Below are positions 9,076-18,213 of a stretch of 39,994 nucleotides of DNA, piece by piece. The position numbers and the translations under genes were made by a program. This stretch comes from Cellulomonas sp. (GTDB taxonomy: Bacteria > Actinomycetota > Actinomycetes > Actinomycetales > Cellulomonadaceae). Position 1 is the first letter of the stretch; the number at the start of each line of letters is the position of its first letter. The notes under the pieces were generated by a model. The model was not told the DNA's origin and did not search any database. It saw nothing but the letters and a program-made list of their open reading frames with translations. The stretch spans positions 1 through 39,994 of the forward strand of contig NZ_JAGIBD010000033.1 in the NCBI RefSeq assembly GCF_017744555.1, written 5' to 3'.

Positions 9076-9752
9076 GCCGCGTCCTCGTCGTCGACGACGA
9101 ACCCGGCCTCGCGCACGCCCTCGCCATCACGCTGCGCGCGTCCGGGTGGACCGTGACGACCGCCGACGACGGCGCGCACGCGATCGCGTCGGCGGCGCAC
9201 CACCCGCCGGACGTGATCCTGCTCGACCTCGGGCTGCCCGACATGAGCGGCCTCGACGTCATCACCGCCGTCCGTGGCTGGTCGCGCGTGCCGATCGTGG
9301 TGCTGTCCGCCCGGCAGCACGGCGAGGACAAGGTCGACGCGCTCGACGCGGGCGCCGACGACTACGTGACGAAGCCGTTCGCGATGAACGAGCTGCTCGC
9401 GCGGCTGCGGGCGGCCGTGCGGCGGTCCGCTGCGCCGTCGGACGGCGACGAGGCGGTCGTCGTCGCCGGGTCGCTGACCGTTGACCTGGCCCGGCGGCGC
9501 GTGCTGCGCGACGGCGTCGACGTGCGGCTCACGCCCACCGAGTGGTCGATGCTCGAGGTGCTCGTGCGCAACCGGGGGCGTCTCGTGTCGCGTCGGCAGC
9601 TGCTGCAGGACGTGTGGGGGCCTGGGTACTCCGACGAGACCCACTACCTGCGCGTCTACTCGGCGCAGCTCCGGCGCAAGCTCGAGGACGACCCGGCGCA
9701 TCCGCGGCACATCGTCACCCAGCCGGGGATGGGGTACGTGTTCGAGGTGTGA
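9072..9752 (+). CDS. kdpE: Response regulator KdpE (OmpR family)
   Basis: KdpE (226 residues) has a receiver domain (about 1-120) with the acidic pair in VVDDE (residues 7-9), the phosphoacceptor Asp52 in LLDLGLP, and the conserved lysine in VTKPF (about 102). An OmpR-type winged-helix domain follows (about 130-225) with LTPTEWSMLEVLVRNRGRLVSR. It is phosphorylated by KdpD and activates the kdp operon when K+ is scarce, most likely by binding the phased repeats at 1758-1800. The GTG at 9072 overlaps the kdpD stop (GTGA). It is the last gene of the operon. Confidence 0.95.
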   Translation: MSRVLVVDDEPGLAHALAITLRASGWTVTTADDGAHAIASAAHHPPDVILLDLGLPDMSGLDVITAVRGWSRVPIVVLSARQHGEDKVDALDAGADDYVTKPFAMNELLARLRAAVRRSAAPSDGDEAVVVAGSLTVDLARRRVLRDGVDVRLTPTEWSMLEVLVRNRGRLVSRRQLLQDVWGPGYSDETHYLRVYSAQLRRKLEDDPAHPRHIVTQPGMGYVFEV

Positions 9753-9911
9753 GCGTCGCCATAGCGGCTTCCGACGTCATGCAGCAGATCGGCCACGAAA
9801 TCGGTCGTTCTCGCCACTGACCGTGTCATCCGGACGATTCACCCGCTAGGTTCGTCGGTGGTCGGGGCAATGGCGCCTCGGCCGCTTCTCGTCCGGGATG
9901 GCATCGCCCGC

Positions 9912-9947
9912 GGCCGGACGACCCGCGAGGTCGCGGATCGCCCGGCC
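9912..9947. terminator. Candidate bidirectional terminator between kdpE and a convergent ABC gene
   Basis: GGCCGG (9912-9917) pairs with CCGGCC (9942-9947), and inside it CGACC (9919-9923) pairs with GGTCG (9929-9933). It lies in the 216-nt gap between two convergent genes. The interior is imperfect and there is no U-tract. The rest of the gap (9753-9911) shows nothing I can assign. Confidence 0.35.
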
Positions 9948-9968
9948 CGGCTCAGCAGGTCTCGCGCG

Positions 9969-12515
9969 TCACTCGTAGGCGACGGCGTCGAGCACCTTCA
10001 GCCTGGCCGCCCGCGTCGCGGGCCACACCGCAGCGAAGACACCCACGACGACCGCGAGCACCAGCATCCCGGCGAGCGTCCCCCACGGGACGACCAGCGT
10101 CGACAGGCCCTCGTCGGCGAACACCGTCGGCAGCGTCGACGCCAGTGCGACGCCCACCCCCAGCCCGAGCACCGTGCCGAACACGGCGGTGAGCACCGAC
10201 TCGATCGTCACCGTCCCCGCGAGCTGAAGACGGCCGAGGCCGACGGCCCGCAGCAGCCCGATCTCCCGCGTCCGCTCGATCACGGACAGCGCCAGTGTGT
10301 TGACGATCCCGAGCACTGCGATGACGAGGGACAGGCCGAGCAGCGCGTACAGGATCACGAGGACCTGCTTCACCTGGTCGGCGAGGCTCGACACGAACTC
10401 CGCCCGGGTGAGCACCGAGACCACGACGTACGGCGCGACGGCCTCGCTGACGGCGGCCTTGAGCTCGCTGGTGCTCACGCCGTCGGCGGCGGCCACGAGG
10501 ATCGTGTCGACCTGCTGCTGCTCGCGGGGCACAAGTCCGTCGAGCACGCCCTGGTCGACGACGAGCGGCGCCCCGAGGACGTTGGTCGTGAAGACGGCCG
10601 TGACGACGAGGTCCTGCGACCCGTCCACCCCGGCGACCGTGAGCGTGTCGCCCACGCCCCAGCCGTTCGTCTCGGCCGCGCTCTCCTGGACCGCGACCTG
10701 CCCGGCGCCGAGCGTGTCGAGCGCACCGTCGACCACGTCGACCTCGACCGACCCGCCCAGGGTTCCCGCGCCCACGCCGATGACGTACTGCACCTCGGGC
10801 GCTGTGTCGCCGGCGGTCACGCCGAGCGGGGCGAACGCGATCGCGTCCGACCTCCCCGTCTCGGGCAGGGCGGCGACGTCGTCGACCGCGCCGGCTGGGA
10901 TGACGTTCGTGGCCGACCGCACCACGACGTCGGCGTTGGTCTGCGCCTCCACGACGGCGGCCACCGACTGCTGCGCGGTCACGGCGATGACCGAGACGGC
11001 ACCGACGAGGGCCATGCCGATCATCAGCGCGCCCGCGGTGTTGGCGGTGCGGCGCGGGTTGCGCACGACGTTGCCGCGCGCGAGCCGTCCGACGGGCCGC
11101 AGCAGCCGGACGAACGGCCACGCGAGCACCCCGACGGCGGTCCGCGCGACGGTCGGCGAGAGCATCAGGACCCCCACGAGCACCGCGGCGGCGCCGACGC
11201 CCAGCGCCGTCTCCGCACGGTCCGACTCGGGCCGCACGAGCGCCGCGACGACGGCGGCCGCGCCGAGCGTGGTGACGGCGAGCCCGCCGATCGCACGCCA
11301 GCGCAGCGACCGTTCCGGGGTGGCGACCTCGTCGCGCATCGCCTCGACGGGCGGCACGAGCGCCGCGCGACGGGCGGGCAGGGCGGCGGCCAGGACGCTG
11401 ACGGCGGTGCCGACGACCAGCGAGACGACGATCGTGGTCGTGTCGACGGGGATGCTCCCGACGAGGTCCATGCCGACCGCCCCGAGGCCGACCCGCAGCA
11501 GGGAGACGAGGCCCAGGCCGCCCAGGATGCCGAGCGTCGAGCCGACCAGGCCCACGACGGCGGCCTGCACGAGCACCGACGCGAACACCTGCGATGGCGA
11601 CGCCCCGACGGCGCGGAGCAGCGCGAGCTCGCGCATGCGCTGCCGCACCGACATCGAGAACGTGTTGGAGATGATGAACGCGCCGACGAACAGCGCGATG
11701 CCCGCGAACACCAGCAGGAACGTCGTGACGAACCCGAGCTGGCTCGCGATCTCGTCCTTGTTCTCCGTGCGCAGCGCGTCACCCGTGACGACCTCGAGCC
11801 CGTCGGGGACGAGGGGGGACAGGCGGTCGACGAGCTGGTCGACCGTCGTGCCGTCCGCGGCGTAGACGGCGATGTCCCCGACGCCCCCCTCGGGAGCGAG
11901 CACGTCCATGCCGGTCTGCTCGTCGACGAAGACGATCGTCGCGCCCGCCATGGGTCCGCCGGCGTCCACCCGACCGACGATCTCGACCTGGGTCACCTGG
12001 CCGCCCAGCACCGCGTCGGTGGTGTCGCCGACGGCGAGGCCCGACGAGTCCAGGGTGGCCGACTCCAGCGCGACCTCTCCCGGCCGCTGCGGCCCGCGGC
12101 CCTCGACGACGTCGAGCGACGGGTCGTCCGGCACGTACATGAGGGCGAAGGACGGCGCCTGCGTGCTCTGCACGGCGGTCCCGTCGGCTCCGACCAGGAC
12201 GATGGGTCCCTGGACGTCGGGGATCGCGTGCGCGACGCCCTCGACGTCCGCGACCTCGTCGACGAGGGTGCGCGGCACGCTCGCCCCCGTCGCGTCGGCC
12301 TCGCCCGTGACCACGGACGAGCCCTCGGCCTGCTGGACGCGGACGTAGGCGTCGGCGGGCGCCGCGGCGTCGACGATCCCGTCGAACGTGCCGGACAGCA
12401 TGGTCCGCAGCGCGAACGTGCCCGCGACGAACGCGACGCCGAGCGCGACGGCCAGCAACGACAGCAGGAACCTCACCAGGTGCGCGCGGATGCCGCGCAG
12501 CGCGACGCGTCCCAT
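9969..12515 (-). CDS. ABC transporter permease, FtsX/MacB-like, two FtsX domains
   Basis: This 848-residue membrane protein begins with one helix (RFLLSLLAVALGVAFVAGTFAL, about residues 13-34). A large extracytoplasmic domain follows (about 40-250), then a three-helix FtsX block (about 265-395), further helices near 440-500, a second extracytoplasmic domain and a C-terminal FtsX block (about 730-845). This duplicated layout is that of LolCE/MacB-type permeases, which move lipids, peptides or drugs out of the membrane by mechanotransmission. The start at 12515 forms a TGATG junction with the stop of the ATPase gene. The substrate is unknown. A DosR-type box lies upstream of the ATPase gene that heads the pair. 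Confidence 0.9.
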   Translation of the reverse strand: MGRVALRGIRAHLVRFLLSLLAVALGVAFVAGTFALRTMLSGTFDGIVDAAAPADAYVRVQQAEGSSVVTGEADATGASVPRTLVDEVADVEGVAHAIPDVQGPIVLVGADGTAVQSTQAPSFALMYVPDDPSLDVVEGRGPQRPGEVALESATLDSSGLAVGDTTDAVLGGQVTQVEIVGRVDAGGPMAGATIVFVDEQTGMDVLAPEGGVGDIAVYAADGTTVDQLVDRLSPLVPDGLEVVTGDALRTENKDEIASQLGFVTTFLLVFAGIALFVGAFIISNTFSMSVRQRMRELALLRAVGASPSQVFASVLVQAAVVGLVGSTLGILGGLGLVSLLRVGLGAVGMDLVGSIPVDTTTIVVSLVVGTAVSVLAAALPARRAALVPPVEAMRDEVATPERSLRWRAIGGLAVTTLGAAAVVAALVRPESDRAETALGVGAAAVLVGVLMLSPTVARTAVGVLAWPFVRLLRPVGRLARGNVVRNPRRTANTAGALMIGMALVGAVSVIAVTAQQSVAAVVEAQTNADVVVRSATNVIPAGAVDDVAALPETGRSDAIAFAPLGVTAGDTAPEVQYVIGVGAGTLGGSVEVDVVDGALDTLGAGQVAVQESAAETNGWGVGDTLTVAGVDGSQDLVVTAVFTTNVLGAPLVVDQGVLDGLVPREQQQVDTILVAAADGVSTSELKAAVSEAVAPYVVVSVLTRAEFVSSLADQVKQVLVILYALLGLSLVIAVLGIVNTLALSVIERTREIGLLRAVGLGRLQLAGTVTIESVLTAVFGTVLGLGVGVALASTLPTVFADEGLSTLVVPWGTLAGMLVLAVVVGVFAAVWPATRAARLKVLDAVAYE

Positions 12516-13312
12516 CAGAGCGCCGCGGTCTGAGCGGCCGCCACCAGCGAGCTGTCGGCCGAGCCGGCACGTGCGGGACGTAGCGCCGCGAGCGTGGCCA
12601 GCACCGACTCGGGCGTCGGGTCGGTCAGCTCGCCGACCAGCCGTCCGTCGGCCAGGAACAGCACGCGGTGCGCGTACGACGCGGACGTCGGGTCGTGCGT
12701 GACCATGACGACGGACTGCCCGAGCTCGTCGACGGACCGGCGCAGGAAGCCGAGGACCTCCGCGGACGACGCCGAGTCCAGGTTGCCGGTCGGCTCGTCG
12801 GCGAACACCACGGCGGGCCGCGTGACGAGGGCTCGGGCGCACGCGACCCGCTGCTGCTGGCCGCCCGACAGCTCGGACGGCTTGTGGCTCAGGCGGTCCG
12901 CGAGGCCGACGGCCTCCACGACCGTGGCGAGGTGCTCGCGGTCGACGGGGCGGCGCGCGATGTCGAGCGGCAGCGTGATGTTCTCCAGCGCGGTCAGGGT
13001 CGGGACCAGGTTGAAGGCCTGGAACACGAACCCGAGGCGGTCGCGCCGCAGCTTCGTCAGCCGGCGCTCGTTCATCCCGCTGACCTCGAGCCCGTCGACG
13101 ACGACGGTGCCGGCGTCGGTGCGGTCCAGGCCGGCCATGCAGTGCATGAGCGTCGACTTGCCGGAGCCGGACGGCCCCATGATCGCGGTGAGCTCACCTC
13201 GGCCGAAGTCGACGTCGACGCCCGCGAGGGCATGCACCGCCGTGTCGCCCTTGCCGTACGTCTTGACCAGACCCCTCGCACTCGCGATCGGGGTCGTCGG
13301 CTGGCCCGTCAT
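12515..13312 (-). CDS. ABC transporter ATP-binding protein, MacB/LolD-like
   Basis: This 265-residue ATPase powers the FtsX-type permease encoded immediately downstream. Walker A is GPSGSGKST (about residue 45), the signature is LSGGQQQR (about 150), Walker B is VVFADEPTGNLD (about 170), and the switch histidine lies in VMVTHDP. The QAFNLVPTLTALENI segment after the Q-loop is typical of the MacB/LolD/FtsE group. The ATG at 13312 follows a strong GAGGTGGAGG site 4 nt away; longer readings upstream lack such a site. The downstream start overlaps its stop (TGATG). Confidence 0.93.
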   Translation of the reverse strand: MTGQPTTPIASARGLVKTYGKGDTAVHALAGVDVDFGRGELTAIMGPSGSGKSTLMHCMAGLDRTDAGTVVVDGLEVSGMNERRLTKLRRDRLGFVFQAFNLVPTLTALENITLPLDIARRPVDREHLATVVEAVGLADRLSHKPSELSGGQQQRVACARALVTRPAVVFADEPTGNLDSASSAEVLGFLRRSVDELGQSVVMVTHDPTSASYAHRVLFLADGRLVGELTDPTPESVLATLAALRPARAGSADSSLVAAAQTAAL

Positions 13313-13440
13313 GATCCTCCACCTCACTACGCGTCCGGATGCCCCTGCGTGACCATGCTCCCGAGCGGCGGACCGCCGCCGCATCGGTGATGTCCCTGGT
13401 CAGGCCCCTGGTCGCACCCTGAGCCGCCGCGCTCGGGTCT

Positions 13441-13478
13441 ACACCGGCGGGGTCGCGCGCGGGTGGGTCGAAGGTCCC
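13441..13478 (-). promoter_or_regulatory. DosR/DevR-like box and weak -10 upstream of the MacB-like ABC pair
   Basis: The plus-strand sequence GGGTCGAAGGTCCC (13465-13478) fits GGG(A/T)C-N4-G(A/T)CCC. On the minus strand a weak -10, TAGACC (first T at 13441), follows 23 bp after the box, the same geometry as at the other boxes in this window. The ABC ATPase gene starts 153 nt downstream of the box. On the plus strand the tetR -10 is too far away (about 55 bp) for the same arrangement. Confidence 0.5.
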
Positions 13479-13520
13479 CGATGTGGACGGCAACGGTCCG
13501 ACGAAGGGGCTGGCGCTCGG

Positions 13521-13556
13521 CTGAACACGTGTTTAGAGTGGTGAACGTGCGTTCAG
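13521..13556 (+). promoter_or_regulatory. Twin palindromic operators and leaderless promoter of a TetR gene
   Basis: CTGAACACGTGTTTAG (13521-13536) and GTGAACGTGCGTTCAG (13541-13556) share the form TGAAC-N6-GTT(T/C)A and are offset by exactly 20 bp, about two helical turns. The -10-like TAGAGT (13534-13539) lies between and partly within them. The GTG start at 13547 falls about where transcription should begin, so the mRNA is probably leaderless. A TetR dimer pair bound here would block the promoter and the start codon; autoregulation is inferred. Confidence 0.7.
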
Positions 13557-14212
13557 TCGATAGTGACGACCTCACCACCCGCGCCCGCATCCGCGACGCC
13601 GCCATCGCCCGCTTCGGCCGCGACGGCTTCCGGGCCGGCCTGCGCGCCGTGGCCACCGACGCGGGCGTGAGCCCCGCGCTCGTCATCCACCACTTCGGAT
13701 CGAAGGACGGCCTGCGCGCCGAGTGCGACGCCTACGTGCTGCGGACCATCCGCGAGACGAAGACCGAGGCGATGACCCGGTGGTCGCCGATGCAGGTGGT
13801 CGGCGCGATCGACGACGCGGAGCAGTACGCGGCGATCTTCGGCTACGTCGTCCGGGCCCTCCTGGAGGGCGGGCCGGTGGCCGCCACCTTCGTCGAGGGC
13901 ATGGTCGCCGACGCCGCGTCCTACCTCGCGGAGGCGGTGCAGAGCGGCACCGTCCGGCCCAGCGCCGACCCCGTCGGGCGGGCGCGGTACCTCATCGCGA
14001 CGAGCGTCGGCATGCTCCTGATCGCGCACCTCGAGGCCGAGGCCGGCCGTGGCGTCTCGCCGACCGTCGACCCGGCCGGGGCGCTGCGGGAGATCTGGCG
14101 GTCCGTGCTGCTGCCCGGCCTCGAGGTGATGACGTACGGCCTCCTGACGACGAGCGAGCTTCTGGACGAGTTCAGAGCAGCGACCGACGGGCACGCGACC
14201 GCACCGCCGTGA
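13547..14212 (+). CDS. TetR/AcrR family transcriptional regulator
   Basis: This 221-residue TetR-type repressor has its helix-turn-helix at about residues 14-56 ([15 protein letters not shown], then [17 protein letters not shown]), followed by an all-helical ligand-binding domain. The last ~20 residues are polar. The GTG at 13547 is chosen because a TAGAGT -10 element lies 8 nt upstream, suggesting a leaderless transcript; a GTG at 13541 is also in frame, and the frame stays open back to 13463. Two palindromes at 13521-13556 are probable autoregulatory operators. The ABC exporter genes follow after 52 nt on the same strand, so it most likely represses its own efflux operon until a toxic ligand binds. 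Confidence 0.9.
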   Translation: MRSVDSDDLTTRARIRDAAIARFGRDGFRAGLRAVATDAGVSPALVIHHFGSKDGLRAECDAYVLRTIRETKTEAMTRWSPMQVVGAIDDAEQYAAIFGYVVRALLEGGPVAATFVEGMVADAASYLAEAVQSGTVRPSADPVGRARYLIATSVGMLLIAHLEAEAGRGVSPTVDPAGALREIWRSVLLPGLEVMTYGLLTTSELLDEFRAATDGHATAPP

Positions 14213-14264
14213 GCGGCGCGCACACCTCCCGCCACCCGTAGCCCTCCCAGCAAAGGAAGTCGTC

Positions 14265-15200
14265 ATGAGCACCCTCGCCATCGAGGTCGCCGGGCTGCAC
14301 AAGTCGTTCGGCACCACGCACGCCCTCGACGGGCTCGACCTCGTCGTCCCCGCCGGCACCGTCGCCGGCTTCCTCGGGCCCAACGGCGCCGGGAAGTCGA
14401 CCACCATCCGCGTGCTGCTCGGCCTCCTCAAGGCCGACCGCGGCACGGTCCGCCTGCTCGGGGGGGACCCCTGGACCGACGCGGTCGCGCTGCACTCCCG
14501 GCTCGCGTACGTGCCGGGCGACGTCACGCTGTGGCCGAACCTCACGGGCGGCGAGGCGATCGACCTGCTCGTGCGGCTGTCCGGCCGCCCGCTCGACCCG
14601 CGGCGCAAGGACCAGCTGCTGCAGCGGTTCGAGCTCGACCCCACCAAGCGCGCGCGCACGTACTCGAAGGGGAACCGGCAGAAGGTCGCGCTCGTCGCCG
14701 CGCTCGCGACGCAGGGCGTCGAGCTGCTCGTGCTCGACGAGCCCACGTCGGGCCTCGACCCGCTCATGGAGGCGGTGTTCCAGCGGTGCGTCCGGGAGGC
14801 GACCGCCGAGGGGGTGTCCGTGCTGCTCAGCAGCCATATCCTCGCCGAGGTCGAGGAGCTGTGCGACACCGTGACGATCATCCGGCAGGGCAAGGCCGTG
14901 CAGCACGGCACCCTCGCGGAGCTGCGCCACCTGACCCGCGCGCGCGTCAGCACGGTCGTCGCGGGCACGACGGACGCGCTCGCGGCGCTCGACGGCGTGC
15001 ACGACCTCACGACCACGGACGGGCATGTCACGTTCCACGTCGACAACGACGCGTTGCCGCAGGTCACGAGAGCCCTGGCCGACCTGGCGCCGTCCGCGCT
15101 CACCATCACGCCGCCGTCGCTCGAGGAGCTGTTCCTGCGCGAGTACGGCGACGAGCTGGCCGCGCTGGAGGGCTCGAGCGAGCCGGCGGCGACGCGATGA
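14265..15200 (+). CDS. ABC-2 type exporter ATP-binding protein (drug efflux class)
   Basis: This 311-residue ATPase has Walker [10 protein letters not shown] (about residue 41), Walker [14 protein letters not shown] (about 160) and switch histidine in LLSSHIL. Its signature motif is the degenerate YSKGNRQKV (about 136), seen in ATPases of multi-drug and antibiotic exporters such as DrrA-like proteins. A C-terminal extension of about 90 residues follows. AAAGGAAG lies before the ATG. The permease gene overlaps the stop by 4 nt (ATGA), and the tetR gene lies 52 nt upstream. Substrate unknown; efflux of a hydrophobic toxin or antibiotic is the likely job. Confidence 0.93.
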   Translation: MSTLAIEVAGLHKSFGTTHALDGLDLVVPAGTVAGFLGPNGAGKSTTIRVLLGLLKADRGTVRLLGGDPWTDAVALHSRLAYVPGDVTLWPNLTGGEAIDLLVRLSGRPLDPRRKDQLLQRFELDPTKRARTYSKGNRQKVALVAALATQGVELLVLDEPTSGLDPLMEAVFQRCVREATAEGVSVLLSSHILAEVEELCDTVTIIRQGKAVQHGTLAELRHLTRARVSTVVAGTTDALAALDGVHDLTTTDGHVTFHVDNDALPQVTRALADLAPSALTITPPSLEELFLREYGDELAALEGSSEPAATR

Positions 15201-16834
15201 CCGCCGTCGCCCTCGCCCCGACGACGCTCGCCCCGGCGCGTCCCGGCGGGCTGCTCACCGGCACCGGGACGCTGCTGCGGCTCGCGCTGCGCCGCGACCG
15301 GGTCCGCATCCCCGTCACCGTCGCGATCCTCGTGCTGATGATGGAGTCGACCTATTCGGCGGTCGCGAGCGCGTACCCGACCGTCGAGCAGCGGCAGGCG
15401 CTCGCCGCGACGATCGGCAGCAACACCGCGTTCCTCGCGCTGCTCGGTCCCGCGCGGCACCCCGAGTCGCTCGGGGCGATGGCCTGCTGGCGCATCGGTG
15501 CGTTCCTCGCGCTCGTCGTGGGCATCCTCGGCGCGATGACGACCGTGCGGCACACGCGCCGCGAGGAGGAGGCCGGCCGGCTCGAGCTCGTCGGTGCTCT
15601 GCGCGTCGGAAGGCTCGCCGCGCTCACCGCCGGCCTGATCACCGCGCTCGTGCTCGTCACCGTCACGTCGTTCGCCGTCGCGATCCCCGTGCTCGGCGAA
15701 GGGGGGCTCGGCGCGCTGGCGTTCGCGTTCCAGAACCTCGTGTCCGGCCTGGCCGGGGTCGCGATCGCGGCGGTCGCCGTGCAGGTCGCGTCCGTCGCGC
15801 GCACCGCGAGCAGCATCGCCGTCTCGATCCTCACGCTCACGTACGTGCTGCGGGCCGCCGCCGACATCTCCGACTCGGTGTCCTGGCTGGCGTGGCTCAG
15901 CCCGATGGGGTGGGGCCAGAAGATCGACCCGTTCGGCGAGAACCGGCTCGGCCTCGTGCTGCTCGGCGTCGCGACGCTCGTCGTCGGCGCCGCGGTCGCC
16001 TACCGGATGGCGCTGCACCGCGACCTCGGCGCGGGCCTCATCGCCGACCGACCCGGCCCCGCGGGCGACCCGCGCCTCGGGTCGGTGTCGGCCCTGACGT
16101 GGCGGCTGCAGGGCACCACGCTCGGCACCTGGGTCAGCCCGGTCGCGGCGTACACGCTGCTCGTCGGGTTCATCCTCGACTCGGTCGACGACTTCGCCGG
16201 GGACAGCCCGCAGATGCAGCAGATCATCGAGCAGATCGGCGGGAAGGGGGCGCTCCAGGACGTCTTCGTCGTGACGATCATGAGCTTCGTCGGGCTCGCC
16301 GCCGGTGCCTACGTCGTCGCGGCGCTCGCCCGGCTGCAGACCGAGGAGTCCGCCGGCCGCACCGAGCTGCTGCTCGGCCGGTCGGTGCCGCGGACCACGT
16401 ACCTGCTGGTCAACGTGGCCGTCGTGACGGTCGGGACGGTCGTCCTCGCGCTCGCCGCCGGGCTCGCGATGGGCACCGGGTACGGGATCGTCGCGGGGAC
16501 GTGGGCGTCGTCGTTCTGGCCCATCGTCGGGGCCGGGCTCGTGCAGGTGCCCGCGGTGCTCGTCGTGGTCGGGTTCATGACGGCGCTCTACGGGTGGGTG
16601 CCGCGGCTGGTCGTGCTGGGCTGGGCGCTCGTCGTCTGGTCCCTGCTCGTGGGCCTGCTCGGTGAGCTGCTCGGGCTGCCGTCGTGGCTGCAGGAGCTGT
16701 CTCCGTTCGCGCACGTCCCCGGCTACCCGCTGGAGGACGTCACCGCAGGACCGCTGCTCGCGCTCGCCGGCATCGGGCTCGTCCTCGCGGCGCTCGGTGT
16801 GGTCGGGTTCCGACGTCGCGACGTCGTCGCCTGA
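15197..16834 (+). CDS. ABC-2 type exporter permease (twelve-helix, antibiotic-exporter class)
   Basis: This 545-residue integral membrane protein has about twelve hydrophobic segments in two similar halves. Each half begins with an amphipathic stretch containing a charged conserved motif (RRDRVRIP near residue 32, and [16 protein letters not shown] near 380; the first half has [18 protein letters not shown] near 120). This duplicated (E)EESGR-like motif is typical of the large permeases annotated as polyketide antibiotic exporters in actinobacteria. It overlaps the ATPase gene by 4 nt and ends the TetR-controlled operon. Confidence 0.88.
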   Translation: MTAVALAPTTLAPARPGGLLTGTGTLLRLALRRDRVRIPVTVAILVLMMESTYSAVASAYPTVEQRQALAATIGSNTAFLALLGPARHPESLGAMACWRIGAFLALVVGILGAMTTVRHTRREEEAGRLELVGALRVGRLAALTAGLITALVLVTVTSFAVAIPVLGEGGLGALAFAFQNLVSGLAGVAIAAVAVQVASVARTASSIAVSILTLTYVLRAAADISDSVSWLAWLSPMGWGQKIDPFGENRLGLVLLGVATLVVGAAVAYRMALHRDLGAGLIADRPGPAGDPRLGSVSALTWRLQGTTLGTWVSPVAAYTLLVGFILDSVDDFAGDSPQMQQIIEQIGGKGALQDVFVVTIMSFVGLAAGAYVVAALARLQTEESAGRTELLLGRSVPRTTYLLVNVAVVTVGTVVLALAAGLAMGTGYGIVAGTWASSFWPIVGAGLVQVPAVLVVVGFMTALYGWVPRLVVLGWALVVWSLLVGLLGELLGLPSWLQELSPFAHVPGYPLEDVTAGPLLALAGIGLVLAALGVVGFRRRDVVA

Positions 16835-16898
16835 ACGGTCCCCGGGCCGCGTTGCTACGGTGTCGCCCACGGGGGCCAGGCGCGACCAGAGGACGGCC

Positions 16899-17279
16899 AT
16901 GAGCGACTGCCCGTGCGGCTCGGGAGACGACTACGACGTGTGCTGCGGCGCGCTGCACGCCGGGCGCCGGCCCGCCCCCACGGCCGAGGCGCTCATGCGG
17001 TCCCGCTACTCCGCCTTCGCCGTCCGCGACACCGTCTACCTGCTCGCCACGTGGCACCCCGGCCACCGCCCGGACACCCTCGACCTCGACGACGACGTGA
17101 CGTGGCGACGCCTCGAGATCGTCCGCACCGACGCCGGCGGACCGTGGGACGACGAGGGCACCGTCGAGTTCGTCGCGCACTACGCCGAGCCCGCCGGACG
17201 AGGTCAGCTGCACGAGACGAGCCGGTTCGTCCGCCAGGACGGAAGGTGGCTCTACGTCGACGGCGTCGTGGCCGGGTGA
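16899..17279 (+). CDS. YchJ-family protein with SEC-C-type metal motif
   Basis: This 126-residue protein starts with a cysteine-rich metal-binding motif of SEC-C type (CPCGSGDDYDVCCG, residues 4-17). A YchJ-like NTF2-fold domain follows (EALMRSRYSAFAVRDTVYLLATWHP, then RLEIVRTDAG and FVAHYAEPAGR). This family (UPF0225/YchJ) is widespread but has no firmly established biochemical role; zinc binding is expected from the four cysteines. The ATG at 16899 places the SEC-C motif at the N-terminus as in relatives. A TACGGT element (16856-16861) upstream may be its -10. Confidence 0.85.
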   Translation: MSDCPCGSGDDYDVCCGALHAGRRPAPTAEALMRSRYSAFAVRDTVYLLATWHPGHRPDTLDLDDDVTWRRLEIVRTDAGGPWDDEGTVEFVAHYAEPAGRGQLHETSRFVRQDGRWLYVDGVVAG

Positions 17280-17334
17280 CGACATGCCCGTCCGGTCCTT
17301 CCGGCCAGGCGGGGACATACGCCAGCATGTCGGC

Positions 17335-18213
17335 ATGAACGGGACAGAGCCGGCCATCGTCGTCCGGGATCTGCGCAAGCGCTACGGGGTCAAGCAGGCG
17401 GTCGACGGCCTCGACCTGACCGTCGACGCGGGGGAGATCGTCGCCGTCCTCGGCCCGAACGGGGCGGGGAAGACGACCACCATCGAGATCCTCGAGGGGT
17501 ACCGCCGCCGCGACGACGGGCACGTGCGCGTGCTCGGCGCGGACCCCCAGACCGCCGGGCGGGCCTGGCGGTCCCGCGTCGGCATCGTGCTGCAGAGCGC
17601 CAACGACCTCGCCGAGGCGACGGTCGCGGAGCTCGTGCGGCACTTCGCCCAGTACTACCCCGACCCACGGGACGCCGACGAGGTGATCGACGCCGTCGGG
17701 CTGCGCGAGAAGGCCCGCACGCGGGTCCGGCAGCTCTCGGGCGGCCAGCGGCGGCGGCTCGACGTCGCGCTCGGCATCGTCGGCCGGCCCGAGCTGCTGT
17801 TCCTCGACGAGCCGACCACCGGGTTCGACCCCGAGGCCCGTCGCGCCTTCTGGGACCTCGTGCGCGGCCTGCGCACCGACGGGACGACGATCCTGCTCAC
17901 CACCCACTACCTCGAGGAGGCCGAGGCGCTCGCCGACCGCGTCGTCGTGGTGCGCGACGGGCGGGTCGTCGCCGAGGGGGCGCCCGCGGAGCTCGGCGGG
18001 CGGGCCGCCCGGCAGGCCGTCGTGCGGTGGAGCGTCGACGGCACGCGGCACGAAGAGCGGACCGAGACACCGACGGCGGTCGTCACGCGGCTCGCCGCGA
18101 CCGCGGGCGGCGAGGTGGCCGGTCTGGAGGTCGTCCGGCCCACGCTCGAGGACGTGTACCTCGAGCTCATCGGCGGCGCGCACGCGGACGACATGGTGGA
18201 GATCGCCGGGTGA
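17335..18213 (+). CDS. ABC-2 type exporter ATP-binding protein
   Basis: This 292-residue ATPase has Walker A GPNGAGKTT (about residue 40), signature LSGGQRRR (about 134), Walker B LLFLDEPTTGFDP (about 156) and switch histidine in LLTTHYLEEAE. A short C-terminal domain of about 75 residues follows, as in CcmA/YadG-like ATPases. Start choice is uncertain: the ATG at 17335 gives the standard N-terminus, but an in-frame ATG at 17284 would add 17 residues; neither has a good ribosome binding site. The permease gene overlaps by 4 nt (GTGA). Substrate unknown. Confidence 0.92.
   Translation: MNGTEPAIVVRDLRKRYGVKQAVDGLDLTVDAGEIVAVLGPNGAGKTTTIEILEGYRRRDDGHVRVLGADPQTAGRAWRSRVGIVLQSANDLAEATVAELVRHFAQYYPDPRDADEVIDAVGLREKARTRVRQLSGGQRRRLDVALGIVGRPELLFLDEPTTGFDPEARRAFWDLVRGLRTDGTTILLTTHYLEEAEALADRVVVVRDGRVVAEGAPAELGGRAARQAVVRWSVDGTRHEERTETPTAVVTRLAATAGGEVAGLEVVRPTLEDVYLELIGGAHADDMVEIAG

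Noticed and set aside
9753..9911. Possible short gene after kdpE
   Set aside because: Short open frames here have no ribosome binding site and no recognisable protein features.
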